From Tritrichomonas musculus (lineage: Eukaryota > Parabasalia > Tritrichomonadida > Tritrichomonadidae): 64,000 nucleotides of DNA. The notes under the pieces were generated by a model. That model was not told the origin of the DNA and did no database searches. It saw only the letters and a list, made by a program, of their open reading frames with translations. Positions 27,667 to 36,310 of the stretch are shown piece after piece. A program made the translations under genes and the position numbers. Numbering within the stretch: the first letter of the stretch is position 1; each line of letters opens with the position of its first letter. The DNA is taken from positions 1 to 64,000 of the forward strand of contig JAPFFF010000061.1 of NCBI GenBank assembly GCA_039105265.1. Reading direction: 5' to 3'.

Positions 27667-30600
27667 TTAGGATTTGAATAGAGAAAGAGTCGTTTCATTT
27701 ATTTTTGCAGTAACCTTTCCAACGATTGATTGCTGGATTCGTAAAGTCATGGCATATTCAGCATCCAAGATCTTTCCGTTATAGAGAATTACGTCACCAA
27801 TTTGATAGAGATTTGCATCATCAACTGTGAATAGAAAGTCTCCATGAGAAGCAAATTTGATACATCCATTTTCAGCATCCACTTCTGTAATCACTCCAAC
27901 GAATTCTTTATAGGATCCATTCATTACTACACTACAAATGCAATCAGTTGAATCGTTAGCTGTGGAACTAATGAAGGATCCGTTAACATATTTATATACA
28001 TGTCCACTCATGAATACAGGCTTTCCTGCAACGAAATCAGATATGTTTTGACCTGCTTCGATTGGACAGTAGTGAGTGATGGTATTTGAACCATTGGATG
28101 TTATTTTGCCAGAAACATATAAATTTGAATCAATTGTTGTATTTCTTGCAGTACCAAACATGCTAAATGATTGAAATCTATGACCATCAACATATATAAA
28201 TACTTCACCAGTATCAGCAGTTTTTGAAGACCTATACATAAAGACAGTATTATAAGTATCATTATATCCAAATCTAAATAAAGCAAGTGTATTAGAATCA
28301 ATAGAACTAAAGAAACTTGCAATATTACTTTCGGTACTATTAATTGATAATGAACCATCATCATTTTTTGATACATATTTATTCAAGTCAACTGGTTCAG
28401 GGATATCCGTTTTGAGAGCATACTTTCCATCAGCCACATCCTTGGTCTCATACTTATCTAATTCATAAGCCAATTCATCTTCATCAACGAACTTCTCATC
28501 AGCCTGGGCACTAGTATAATATGGTGTCAAGTCAACTGGTTCTGGGATATCTGTCTTCAATGCATAAGGTTCTAGATCAATAGTAGGAATGTCAGTTTTG
28601 AGTGCATAAGGTTCTAGATCTCCACCATAAGTCACATATTCTGTAAAGTATGTTTCGTTAGGATCATAATTTAGGAGAGTCTCATCAGAAAAATTGGAAT
28701 TAACGTTCAAAAATCTGACTTTACCATCTTTCCAGTAATAAATGCTGGTGTCTAACCTAATTTGAGTATATCCTTGTTGCCCCGGGAATGTAAACCTTTT
28801 CTTGGTATTAGTAGTAGCATTTTGGACTTCTATATTTTGAAGAGTACCATTTATAACATCCCCAGTAATACCCACCCAATCTGGTTCGTTAGCAGAATTT
28901 GTCCACCTTAGTACTATTTTTACACGGAAATTCAAAGGAGTCTTAGCTAAACTAAATATAAAAGCACAACTACCATCCTTTCTGTCAACTTCATATGGGA
29001 TATTATTAGTTTTAGTGGCATATGGTTCTAGATCAACAGTAGGAATATCAGTCTTGAGTGCATAAGGTGTCAAGTCAACTGGTTCAGGGATATCCGATTT
29101 TAATGCAAAATTAGTTTTTACGAAATTCATATTTGGAATACAATACTCATCATAAACTTCAAGCTTGTATGAATAACATACTGATTCTAGATCGACAGCA
29201 TAGTTATCATTATATCTGAATGTTCCACCATAATAGAAATAATATATAGAAAAAGTATTTTCACCTTTCTTGTAATGATAATATTCTGAGTCTTCACTAT
29301 CATACAAATATTCTCCTGAAATATCTTCATTATTGCAAGAACCTTTTACTATCAATGATGATTTCTTTAATATTTTGCATAAATCTCTATCCAAATTTGT
29401 TATATAAGTTCTTTTATCTTCATCATTGGTTGTTCCGTTTACGAATTTTGTAGTGATTGACAATTCTTGAGTTATATTTTCGGTTGATAATATGTCTTCT
29501 TTCTTTACATATGATTCTAAAGCAGTACTCAAAGCAGATTCATTAACCAAATTCTCTGGCATTTTTGGGATTTCATTCAGCCAATTTGTTTTATGGTTTT
29601 CAATGAGTTTCTTGATAGCAGCTGCAGACATCAATTGCTTATTCGTTAACATTTCACCTAAACCTAATTCAGAATTCTCAACTTTGGTTGTATACTTGAT
29701 TCTAACTGATAATGGTTCATGACTTCCCATGGTGATAATCATTAAATATGGATCTTCGAAAGTAATTTCATAAAGTGACCCATTTGTTGACTCATTTGAT
29801 GTGAAACTCTTATCTTCATTGATGGAATATGTGTTTAACTTGATTACTTCACCCTCATTGTCCACTTTGGTTTCAACTTCTAATGTACCTTTCAATGTAT
29901 CAGTATAATATCTGTGACAATATTTCTCATTTGGGATCTCAATGATGGTATCGACATATGTCAATTCTTTAATGATTTCTCTTGATTGATTCACAGATTT
30001 GTCTCTAACGACTTCATCAATATCTTCTAATTCTATTCCATCATCTTTATCAGCATCTTTGGCAAATGATAGTTTAGAAAGACCTTTAATTCCATCAATA
30101 GAGATTTGCAATAGATCTCCAGCACCGACTTTCCCAAATGTAAATACAGATGATCCAATGTTAACGAACTTACCGGCAATGTAATCAAACCAGCTGAATT
30201 TAGGTTGCATGTCATCAAATTCTTTCTGCAAACGATTACAATATTTCTCTAAAGATGATATGTCGTTAACAGCTATATCAACAACATTCCCTAACGAATT
30301 CAATTCAAAGATATGTGATTCAATATTCTCTCCAATGACTATTCCAGATGTTTGGATATTGAAGTTTGTCATCAATGTTGTGCAAGATTCCGGTCTAGGT
30401 GATACAGAATAGTAACCCGTTGAAGCTAGAAACTCGAATGTATTGCCACCTGGGTATTCAATATTTTCATCAATTGGGATGTTGAATTCTTGTGAGGCCT
30501 TCATGTAAACTCTCAAATTATCAGAATCTGTTTCAATGAATGATTCATAACGGTAAGGGATATATTCAAAATAGTTGTCGGTTTTGATCTCATATGTATG

Positions 30601-31968
30601 CTCATGCTTCCATGAATATTTGAATCCAATGATGAATTCATAAGTATGTCCATCAAGGGTTAATGTAGCAGAATAGTCTCCACTCTTATCTTCATTGCAT
30701 CCAAACCATACACGCCAGACATCATTGGTTTCATCTGGATCACCCATTCTAGTATTGGAACTATATGTTATCATACCTTTGTCAAGCATCATCTTTAATG
30801 GATTCCCGGATTCATAATTGATTAGACCCTTCAAAGCAAATATGTTAGCAGCATTCTTCTTGATTGAAATGTATGGAATGTCTCTATTCAAGGATCCATA
30901 TGAATTCTCTTTACGCATCTTCAGTGGAATGTTAACGCAATAATTGGTGCCAATCCATTTACCTCCAGATTTAGTAAGCTTGTAATGAGTCCCAAATACG
31001 TTATCATGAAGCTCGAATGTCTGCCCTTCAATGAGTGAATTGAATGAATCGGAACCAGGATTATATCCCCAGTCAGCATAATATAAACCATTTGCAGTAT
31101 CCAAATTGTAATCCCCGATTGACTTGATTGTATAGAAATCTGGTAAAGGAGACCTATAGAGTTTGAAGCAATTGTCAGCATCAATGAGATTACACTTGAG
31201 ATTCATTAATGTATCGTTACCTCCATCGCTTTGAGAGTCTTTAATAATTGCAATTTGATGCATTTTCCCAACGAATTTGATCTTCATGAATCCATCAGTA
31301 TATAGTTCAAATGGGTCATAGATTGCAGATTTCGACATGTATATTCGAGGTTTTGATTCATTGCTGATGTACTTCAATTGATATTTGGAATCGCTTTGTG
31401 AATCTGTGATGTATTCAATAATGGGATTTGTGAATCTATTTTGGGTGTCACATGAAATATAAGCATTCTCAATTTCAAGATTCTTTGGAAAGATGATCTC
31501 AAAGACTTGTCCACTTACAGATCCAGAGTAATCAATCTCAAGAATGTTGTATGTTGAACTGTCCTGAGAATCCGAATCACTTAATTTATGGATATTATTT
31601 GCATCGATAATGAATTCATCACAACCTTCTTCATAAGTCATTACACTTTCAATAGCAGATGGAGGAGCATTCTCTAAAGTTGATATTCTATCTTCATGAT
31701 CAGCAAGTTTGGTCCCATGTGTATCGATAACAGTTCGATGTGATTGAATGTCGTTAGTTATATCTGTCAATGCTTTCCCAAATGTTTCGAAACATTCTTT
31801 GACACTTTGAGGTTCACCATATTCTTCACCAATGAATATTTTACAACTACCATCGATTGTTGCATCACCTTTAACATGAATTGAATCAAATATTCCATCA
31901 CCACCTTTGCCAGAACCTCCTATCAAGGCTCCATCTAATGCATTTTGTTTGGTTAATATTGCAGTCAT
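27667..31968 (-). CDS. Large fiber-like attachment protein
   Basis: 1433 residues. The N-terminus (LTKQNALDGALIGGSGKGGD and a short coiled-coil HRTVIDTHGTKLADHEDRI) resembles trimeric phage fiber starts. The middle is beta-rich. Around residues 950-1250 are repeated units of the form YALKTDIPEPVDLTPY, also DLEPYALKTDIPTID, as in phage tail fibers and collars. The C-terminal knob-like part carries GDVILYNGKILDAEY and IVGKVTAKINETTLSLFKS. A homologue without the repeats lies in the third element at 59099-60802. The likely role is host attachment on the virion. It is the largest gene of the inner element apart from PolB and is open throughout. Confidence 0.75.
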   Translation of the reverse strand: MTAILTKQNALDGALIGGSGKGGDGIFDSIHVKGDATIDGSCKIFIGEEYGEPQSVKECFETFGKALTDITNDIQSHRTVIDTHGTKLADHEDRISTLENAPPSAIESVMTYEEGCDEFIIDANNIHKLSDSDSQDSSTYNILEIDYSGSVSGQVFEIIFPKNLEIENAYISCDTQNRFTNPIIEYITDSQSDSKYQLKYISNESKPRIYMSKSAIYDPFELYTDGFMKIKFVGKMHQIAIIKDSQSDGGNDTLMNLKCNLIDADNCFKLYRSPLPDFYTIKSIGDYNLDTANGLYYADWGYNPGSDSFNSLIEGQTFELHDNVFGTHYKLTKSGGKWIGTNYCVNIPLKMRKENSYGSLNRDIPYISIKKNAANIFALKGLINYESGNPLKMMLDKGMITYSSNTRMGDPDETNDVWRVWFGCNEDKSGDYSATLTLDGHTYEFIIGFKYSWKHEHTYEIKTDNYFEYIPYRYESFIETDSDNLRVYMKASQEFNIPIDENIEYPGGNTFEFLASTGYYSVSPRPESCTTLMTNFNIQTSGIVIGENIESHIFELNSLGNVVDIAVNDISSLEKYCNRLQKEFDDMQPKFSWFDYIAGKFVNIGSSVFTFGKVGAGDLLQISIDGIKGLSKLSFAKDADKDDGIELEDIDEVVRDKSVNQSREIIKELTYVDTIIEIPNEKYCHRYYTDTLKGTLEVETKVDNEGEVIKLNTYSINEDKSFTSNESTNGSLYEITFEDPYLMIITMGSHEPLSVRIKYTTKVENSELGLGEMLTNKQLMSAAAIKKLIENHKTNWLNEIPKMPENLVNESALSTALESYVKKEDILSTENITQELSITTKFVNGTTNDEDKRTYITNLDRDLCKILKKSSLIVKGSCNNEDISGEYLYDSEDSEYYHYKKGENTFSIYYFYYGGTFRYNDNYAVDLESVCYSYKLEVYDEYCIPNMNFVKTNFALKSDIPEPVDLTPYALKTDIPTVDLEPYATKTNNIPYEVDRKDGSCAFIFSLAKTPLNFRVKIVLRWTNSANEPDWVGITGDVINGTLQNIEVQNATTNTKKRFTFPGQQGYTQIRLDTSIYYWKDGKVRFLNVNSNFSDETLLNYDPNETYFTEYVTYGGDLEPYALKTDIPTIDLEPYALKTDIPEPVDLTPYYTSAQADEKFVDEDELAYELDKYETKDVADGKYALKTDIPEPVDLNKYVSKNDDGSLSINSTESNIASFFSSIDSNTLALFRFGYNDTYNTVFMYRSSKTADTGEVFIYVDGHRFQSFSMFGTARNTTIDSNLYVSGKITSNGSNTITHYCPIEAGQNISDFVAGKPVFMSGHVYKYVNGSFISSTANDSTDCICSVVMNGSYKEFVGVITEVDAENGCIKFASHGDFLFTVDDANLYQIGDVILYNGKILDAEYAMTLRIQQSIVGKVTAKINETTLSLFKS

Positions 31969-32028
31969 TTATCTTAATGTTAAACTATTTTGCACTATAC
32001 ATCTCAATTAATTTAATGTTAATCCAAA

Positions 32029-33003
32029 ATGAGTGGTTTATTTGGAGGAAGACATCCACCAGGTACAGGTTCAAACAGACGAAATCCATCTGGAACAAAC
32101 AATAATTCATCTGGAACAAACAATAATCCATACAGCTTCCAATCATCAAACAATAATGGGTTCAAATTCCCATCTAACAACAACTCCCAACCATCAAACA
32201 ATAACAATAACAATAATTATTTCAATTTAGATGAATTTTATGATCCTTCAATGGATTTCAATAAAAATATGGTTAATACCAAAACAATGAGTCAGAATGG
32301 AAATCAATTACAAGCTACATTAACAGAGCCAAATCAGAATGCATTACAAGTTATTGAACATAATAGTGATAACAATAAAGTAGTTGCATTAGCACATATT
32401 CAAGCCAATGCTAAACATGATGAAGATATTCTGAAAGATAATCAAAATAATCGTCAATTCCAATTAGCCCAAACTGCTAACAACAACTATCCTCAAAATC
32501 TTCAAGCATATACAAATCACCAGAATGCAATGCATAAAAATGAAATGGAAAAATATAAGAAAAGATCAACTACGATTGCAAGTTTAGATAACTCAGCTTA
32601 TCTTGAAAGTGTTCACAATTACTTTAAGCAAATGTGTTTGAATCAAGGTATTGAGCTAGATAATCCTCATTTGATGCTCACTAGTGGTCATACAGGATTG
32701 TTTACAGAGCCAGAATTAAATGCCCATTGTTACAAGAGATCAATGATATTTTATGGTGTTGCCTCATATGATCACGAAGATTCGAAAGTAACAATATATT
32801 ATATTGATGGCCATAGACCTGATGTCATCAAATTAGGGAAAGGCTATTATCCATCATTCTCAAAATGCCGAAATTATAAAGATATACTTTTAGTTAGATT
32901 TGGAATAGACCCATTGGTCAAGAAACCTGGTAAAATTGAAATTTGTTCAGAATGGAAATGCAGTGATTTGATTCCATGTGACATTCCATGCAACATTGTA
33001 TGA
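32029..33003 (+). CDS. Asn/Gln-rich protein with conserved C-terminal domain
   Basis: 324 residues. The first about 70 are low complexity (Asn, Ser, Pro, Gly), a helical Gln/Asn-rich part follows, and the last 135 form a compact Cys/His-containing domain (YFKQMCLNQGIELDNPH, HCYKRSMIFYGVASY, IYYIDGHRPDVIKLG, CSEWKCSDLIPCDIPC). It lies in the morphogenesis block, divergent from the fiber gene. I do not recognise the family. I looked for the His-Asp/Glu-Cys order of the adenovirus-type protease and could not see it convincingly. Confidence 0.65.
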   Translation: MSGLFGGRHPPGTGSNRRNPSGTNNNSSGTNNNPYSFQSSNNNGFKFPSNNNSQPSNNNNNNNYFNLDEFYDPSMDFNKNMVNTKTMSQNGNQLQATLTEPNQNALQVIEHNSDNNKVVALAHIQANAKHDEDILKDNQNNRQFQLAQTANNNYPQNLQAYTNHQNAMHKNEMEKYKKRSTTIASLDNSAYLESVHNYFKQMCLNQGIELDNPHLMLTSGHTGLFTEPELNAHCYKRSMIFYGVASYDHEDSKVTIYYIDGHRPDVIKLGKGYYPSFSKCRNYKDILLVRFGIDPLVKKPGKIEICSEWKCSDLIPCDIPCNIV

Positions 33004-33110
33004 GTACATGTTTATCCAGCATTGATGTTATGAAAGAAATTTGTTCAAATAGATGCAAGGGTTTCATAAATGAAATATTTTGATTTAAGAATCGGTTATC
33101 ATTATTTTTA

Positions 33111-34295
33111 ATGTCGACACAAAGATGTCAGATGAACAACCAGCAATTGAAGGAGGTGAACGTCCACCAGAATTACCCCCACCAGAAGAAGAAGGTGAAC
33201 GTCCATGGCGTTGGCAATTCAATCATGCACCATTCAATGACATTCGAAGCAGGTGTAAAAATTAAAAGTAGGCCAACACATAAAGCTAAGATACCCATTG
33301 GATTCAATTATACTCCTGAAGAAGTTAATAATTATACACTTAAGAACCTAGTTAGCAGTAAGATGGCACGTGATATTGTTAGATCCACTAAATTCATGCC
33401 AGGTGCATTTGAGATTTGGAATAAAAATCCAAAAGGTGGAAACAATAAATATAGAGGTGGAGCAGAAGATCTCGATGGAGACAAAATATCAGAATTTGTT
33501 GTTAGACGTGATGGTAAAATTGTTGCTGTTAATGGATATACAACTAAGAATTCTGATGCAGTCTTCAAGAATTTGTATTACACTGGTCACGATACGAAAG
33601 ACAAACGTAAAGAACAAAGCTTTAAAGATTGGATCTATAATGATTACTATGGACCTGTATATAATGATGACTATTCAGAGGTTACTAGATGGACTCATCA
33701 TGATCCAAAAATACATAAAGCATGGAGTAAGAGAATGAATATTCATGCACCATCAAAATCATTATCATCATATCAAGCATTTGCACGTTACATTGTTGCC
33801 CCAGCATGCAAACAAGCATTTCTTGAACTCGGTGGAGGTACTGAAGAAGGTGCCAAATTTGCTCGTAAAGTTGCTGTAGAAGTAAGTCAAAGTAAAGCAT
33901 TTGAAGCATCACTTGCAGCAGCAATGTATGCAGCATTAGTTAAAGATCCATGTTTGTCTCAGATGCAAGATCTTAAAGAAAGACAGAATGAATTCGTTGT
34001 ATTGAAACAACAATATGAACCAAATTGCAACATTGATTTCGAATCTGATAATGTTGCAGAAACCCCAGAATATAAAGCATTTGAGAAATGGCTCTTTGCG
34101 AAACCATCTGTTAAACAAGCTGTTAGAACATATATGCATGATGTATTAACCACTTCCAAAGAAGAATATATTAATACCATTAAAGGTCAAATCATCACAT
34201 ATCTTAATGAACATGTTAAGGGATATAGACAAAAATATGATGAAGACTTTGCAGCAGCCAAAGAAGCAGCCAGACAAAGGTATGGATTTGATTAA
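33111..34295 (+). CDS. Probable minor capsid/virion protein with DxDGD loop
   Basis: 394 residues from 33111, or about 353 from the in-frame ATG at 33234. The core signature is NPKGGNNKYRGGAEDLDGDK, then EFVVRRDGKIVAVNGYTT. This resembles EF-hand/FG-GAP-like loops that end in a beta-strand and VNGxTTK. The same signature occurs in the protein at 60598-61896 (NLTDVNGDNIPDVIVYD, LIVNGWTTK), which lies in the third element's capsid cluster. The rest is helical, with an Ala-rich segment (KAFEASLAAAMYAALVKD). Placement between fiber and ATPase genes supports a structural virion role. The exact family is uncertain. Confidence 0.65.
   Translation: MSTQRCQMNNQQLKEVNVHQNYPHQKKKVNVHGVGNSIMHHSMTFEAGVKIKSRPTHKAKIPIGFNYTPEEVNNYTLKNLVSSKMARDIVRSTKFMPGAFEIWNKNPKGGNNKYRGGAEDLDGDKISEFVVRRDGKIVAVNGYTTKNSDAVFKNLYYTGHDTKDKRKEQSFKDWIYNDYYGPVYNDDYSEVTRWTHHDPKIHKAWSKRMNIHAPSKSLSSYQAFARYIVAPACKQAFLELGGGTEEGAKFARKVAVEVSQSKAFEASLAAAMYAALVKDPCLSQMQDLKERQNEFVVLKQQYEPNCNIDFESDNVAETPEYKAFEKWLFAKPSVKQAVRTYMHDVLTTSKEEYINTIKGQIITYLNEHVKGYRQKYDEDFAAAKEAARQRYGFD
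33125..33265 (+). CDS. Short overlapping Pro/Glu-rich frame
   Basis: A 46-codon frame starting 14 bases after 33111 reads MSDEQPAIEGGERPPELPPP and ends in a WRWQFNHAPFND segment. Its composition is more protein-like than the first 40 codons of the overlapping frame. It may be a small gene preceding a main protein that starts at 33234. I cannot decide which frame is used. Confidence 0.35.
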   Translation: MSDEQPAIEGGERPPELPPPEEEGERPWRWQFNHAPFNDIRSRCKN

Positions 34296-34306
34296 ATATA
34301 TTCTTA

Positions 34307-35122
34307 TTAGCTTACATTTCCATTATTGCAATCGATTACAATCTTGTGATGTTTATTCATATTTTTGTATCGTTCATACAATTCATCAAACGATATGCTC
34401 ATAGGAATCTGATGAGTAATATATCTCAACTGCTCTTTTGAATATGTCCCGAATACGAATACCGTAGAGACATTTGATTTAATGGTTGTTGATAACGATT
34501 TCCAGAACTGGACATTCAAGAAGAATGATATATGGTTATGTCGACATGTAGTCATCAGATTATTGAAATATGATTTCTCATTTGCAAGTAATTTGTTATT
34601 AGCAATATCATCAAATAGTATCAATGTATGCAACATTGGTTCACGAAAATCATTAACTTTCAATGCTTTGAATATCTCGATTCGTTGCTCATCAATGATT
34701 TTGTCTTCAAGGTGTTCCTTCCGGATTGTGTAATATAGTTGCTTATAATTCAACAAAGCATTAACATATTCTTCAGCATTCTCTTGAGAAACATATGCTA
34801 TTGGTATTTCAATGAGTTCCCTTAATGACTCAAATGTAACATCTTTCTGTTCACCTGTTTTGGATACATATATGAGAAGATGTGCTGCATTTGGAATTGA
34901 CGCTATTTTAATGATTTCTTCAATTGCTGATAACGTCTTTCCTGAACCTTGTTTGCCAACGAATATATTCACAGAATTATAGTAAATATTGATGTCTTTG
35001 TGGATCTTTCTGATCAATGCATTCGTGATCTGTTTCTTGTTCTTATTCAGACAATCTCTAACCATATCATGAACGTAATCAAAAGAGTCTGATGAATCCG
35101 AGTCAAACCTTTGTTTAAACAT
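34307..35122 (-). CDS. DNA-packaging ATPase (FtsK/HerA, A32-like)
   Basis: 271 residues. Walker A is at about 52-60 (FVGKQGSGKTLSAIEEI). Walker B is at LHTLILFDDIANNK, followed by a sensor-like segment (MTTCRHNHISFFLNVQFWKS) and an arginine-rich end. This is the arrangement of A32/FtsK-type packaging ATPases of Polintons, virophages and NCLDVs, which pump the genome into the capsid. The homologue at 57357-58220 has GKQSMGKT and SIVLFDDTSNSK. The start is at 35122, downstream of an intergenic region with three dyad units (35230-35420). Its 3' end converges with the minor-capsid gene. Confidence 0.92.
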   Translation of the reverse strand: MFKQRFDSDSSDSFDYVHDMVRDCLNKNKKQITNALIRKIHKDINIYYNSVNIFVGKQGSGKTLSAIEEIIKIASIPNAAHLLIYVSKTGEQKDVTFESLRELIEIPIAYVSQENAEEYVNALLNYKQLYYTIRKEHLEDKIIDEQRIEIFKALKVNDFREPMLHTLILFDDIANNKLLANEKSYFNNLMTTCRHNHISFFLNVQFWKSLSTTIKSNVSTVFVFGTYSKEQLRYITHQIPMSISFDELYERYKNMNKHHKIVIDCNNGNVS

Positions 35123-35229
35123 TTACAACCAATTAAAATGGTTCGATTTAGAGGTTAATTTCCTGCAGGACCGAATTCGGGCTAGCATAGAATACCTTCA
35201 AATTTGGTTCATTTTAGAAGGCCTCGAGA

Positions 35230-35420
35230 AGGTGGTCGGATTTAACCATCATCGAAATCATCAATGAAAATGGGTGTGCGCGATTTCACGCGGACCTCAA
35301 AACCTAATGAAAATGGATCCAAAAATAGGTGTGGACGAAATTGTCCGGACCGAAAATCCTAATGAAAATGCGAATGCGCGATTTCACGCGGTCATCAAAA
35401 ACCTTCAAAAATACATCATT
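35230..35420. repeat. Three dyad units upstream of packaging ATPase
   Basis: Three related units of about 62 bases carry different self-complementary cores: tgCGCGatttcaCGCGg (near 35277), GGTgtGGACgaaattGTCCggACC (near 35331) and again CGCG/CGCG (near 35376). They share the lead (atcatcgaaatcatcaatga) and the tail (ctaatgaaaatg) with the array upstream of KilA-N. They lie between the ATPase start (35122) and the next minus-strand gene. Confidence 0.75.
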
Positions 35421-35464
35421 TACTCCATCTCATCAACGTTGTACACAATTGCACATCCTTCAAT

Positions 35465-35836
35465 TCATTCATTATTGATAGCCTTAACAATCTCGTTAAT
35501 AGCATTCTTAATAGCAACTATATCAGCCTTAATACTCTCAATACTTTGTGAATGTTCAGCAATTTCGTTATTGATATCTTTGATTTCTTCATGATGTATC
35601 GTTTCGTCTTGATCATTTACCGTTTCATCTACCTGTTTCTTGACAGCTTTCTTCAAACACAACACCCCTTTGATTTTCGTTATACGATATCCCTCAATGT
35701 AATACATCTTATTAAGTTTATGAGTCGTAATCTTATCAATCTCGTCTTTATTTTTAGCATACCATAAATTGAATTCATCTGGAGTATTAAATGTTTTCAA
35801 GTATTCTTTAATAGGTCCAATCACTTTTACTTCCAT
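35465..35836 (-). CDS. Small conserved structural-block protein with coiled-coil
   Basis: 123 residues. The N-terminal domain is conserved with the third-element protein at 58210-58512 (IGPIKEYLKTFNTPDEFNLW, then THKLNKMYYIEGYRITKIKG). The C-terminal part is a predicted coiled-coil (EIKDINNEIAEHSQSIESIK). In both elements it sits on the minus strand between ATPase and the pVI-like peptide gene, so it probably belongs to virion assembly. No function is known to me. Confidence 0.75.
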   Translation of the reverse strand: MEVKVIGPIKEYLKTFNTPDEFNLWYAKNKDEIDKITTHKLNKMYYIEGYRITKIKGVLCLKKAVKKQVDETVNDQDETIHHEEIKDINNEIAEHSQSIESIKADIVAIKNAINEIVKAINNE

Positions 35837-35890
35837 TTAATGTACATTAAAATAAACAATCACATTTAATCATCAATGAACTCATTTAAG

Positions 35891-36253
35891 TCACTTCAAG
35901 ATTGGAGTTAGCCTACCTTTATTCCCACCAAGAATTGGTCTTTGAATCATTTCCACCTTATTGTTTGAATCATCATTAATCATTGAATCGAAATTTGTGA
36001 AATCTATTGGTAAAGGTTTTAATTTGGTTGGATTTGTTTTAGGTGGATTTGGTGCAACTTTATTGAGCAAGTAATCGGCTCCATTAGCAATACTATTAAC
36101 GATTCCACCAACTGTATCACCAAACATAGGCCCAACTTTTCGTGCTATTTCAATTCCCTTACGAATGTATGGAGATGCTTTCTTTATGAAATTCTTCCCT
36201 TTCACCAGCAAGTTCTTAAACCATGTCCCAAATGCCATTTTCTTTGGATTCAT
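35891..36253 (-). CDS. pVI-like amphipathic capsid-associated peptide
   Basis: 120 residues. The start MAFGTWFKNLLVKGKNFIKK (with a few residues ahead) forms a basic amphipathic helix, followed by a Gly/Ala-rich helix (VGPMFGDTVGGIVNSIANGA) and a Pro-rich tail ending ILGGNKGRLTPILK. This layout resembles adenovirus pVI/pX-type internal capsid proteins, which Polintons are known to carry. It is divergent from, and adjacent to, the major capsid gene. A short fragment with the same start is found in the third element at 58611-58691. Confidence 0.65.
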   Translation of the reverse strand: MNPKKMAFGTWFKNLLVKGKNFIKKASPYIRKGIEIARKVGPMFGDTVGGIVNSIANGADYLLNKVAPNPPKTNPTKLKPLPIDFTNFDSMINDDSNNKVEMIQRPILGGNKGRLTPILK

Positions 36254-36310
36254 ATTAAAATTCTAAAAATACAACTTCACATGAATCTTTTTTTAATCAC
36301 AACTCAAAGA

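Noticed and set aside
31881-32230. Overlapping frames of 60-74 codons around the fiber/Asn-rich gene divergence
   Set aside because: Shadows of the two real genes; low-complexity composition.
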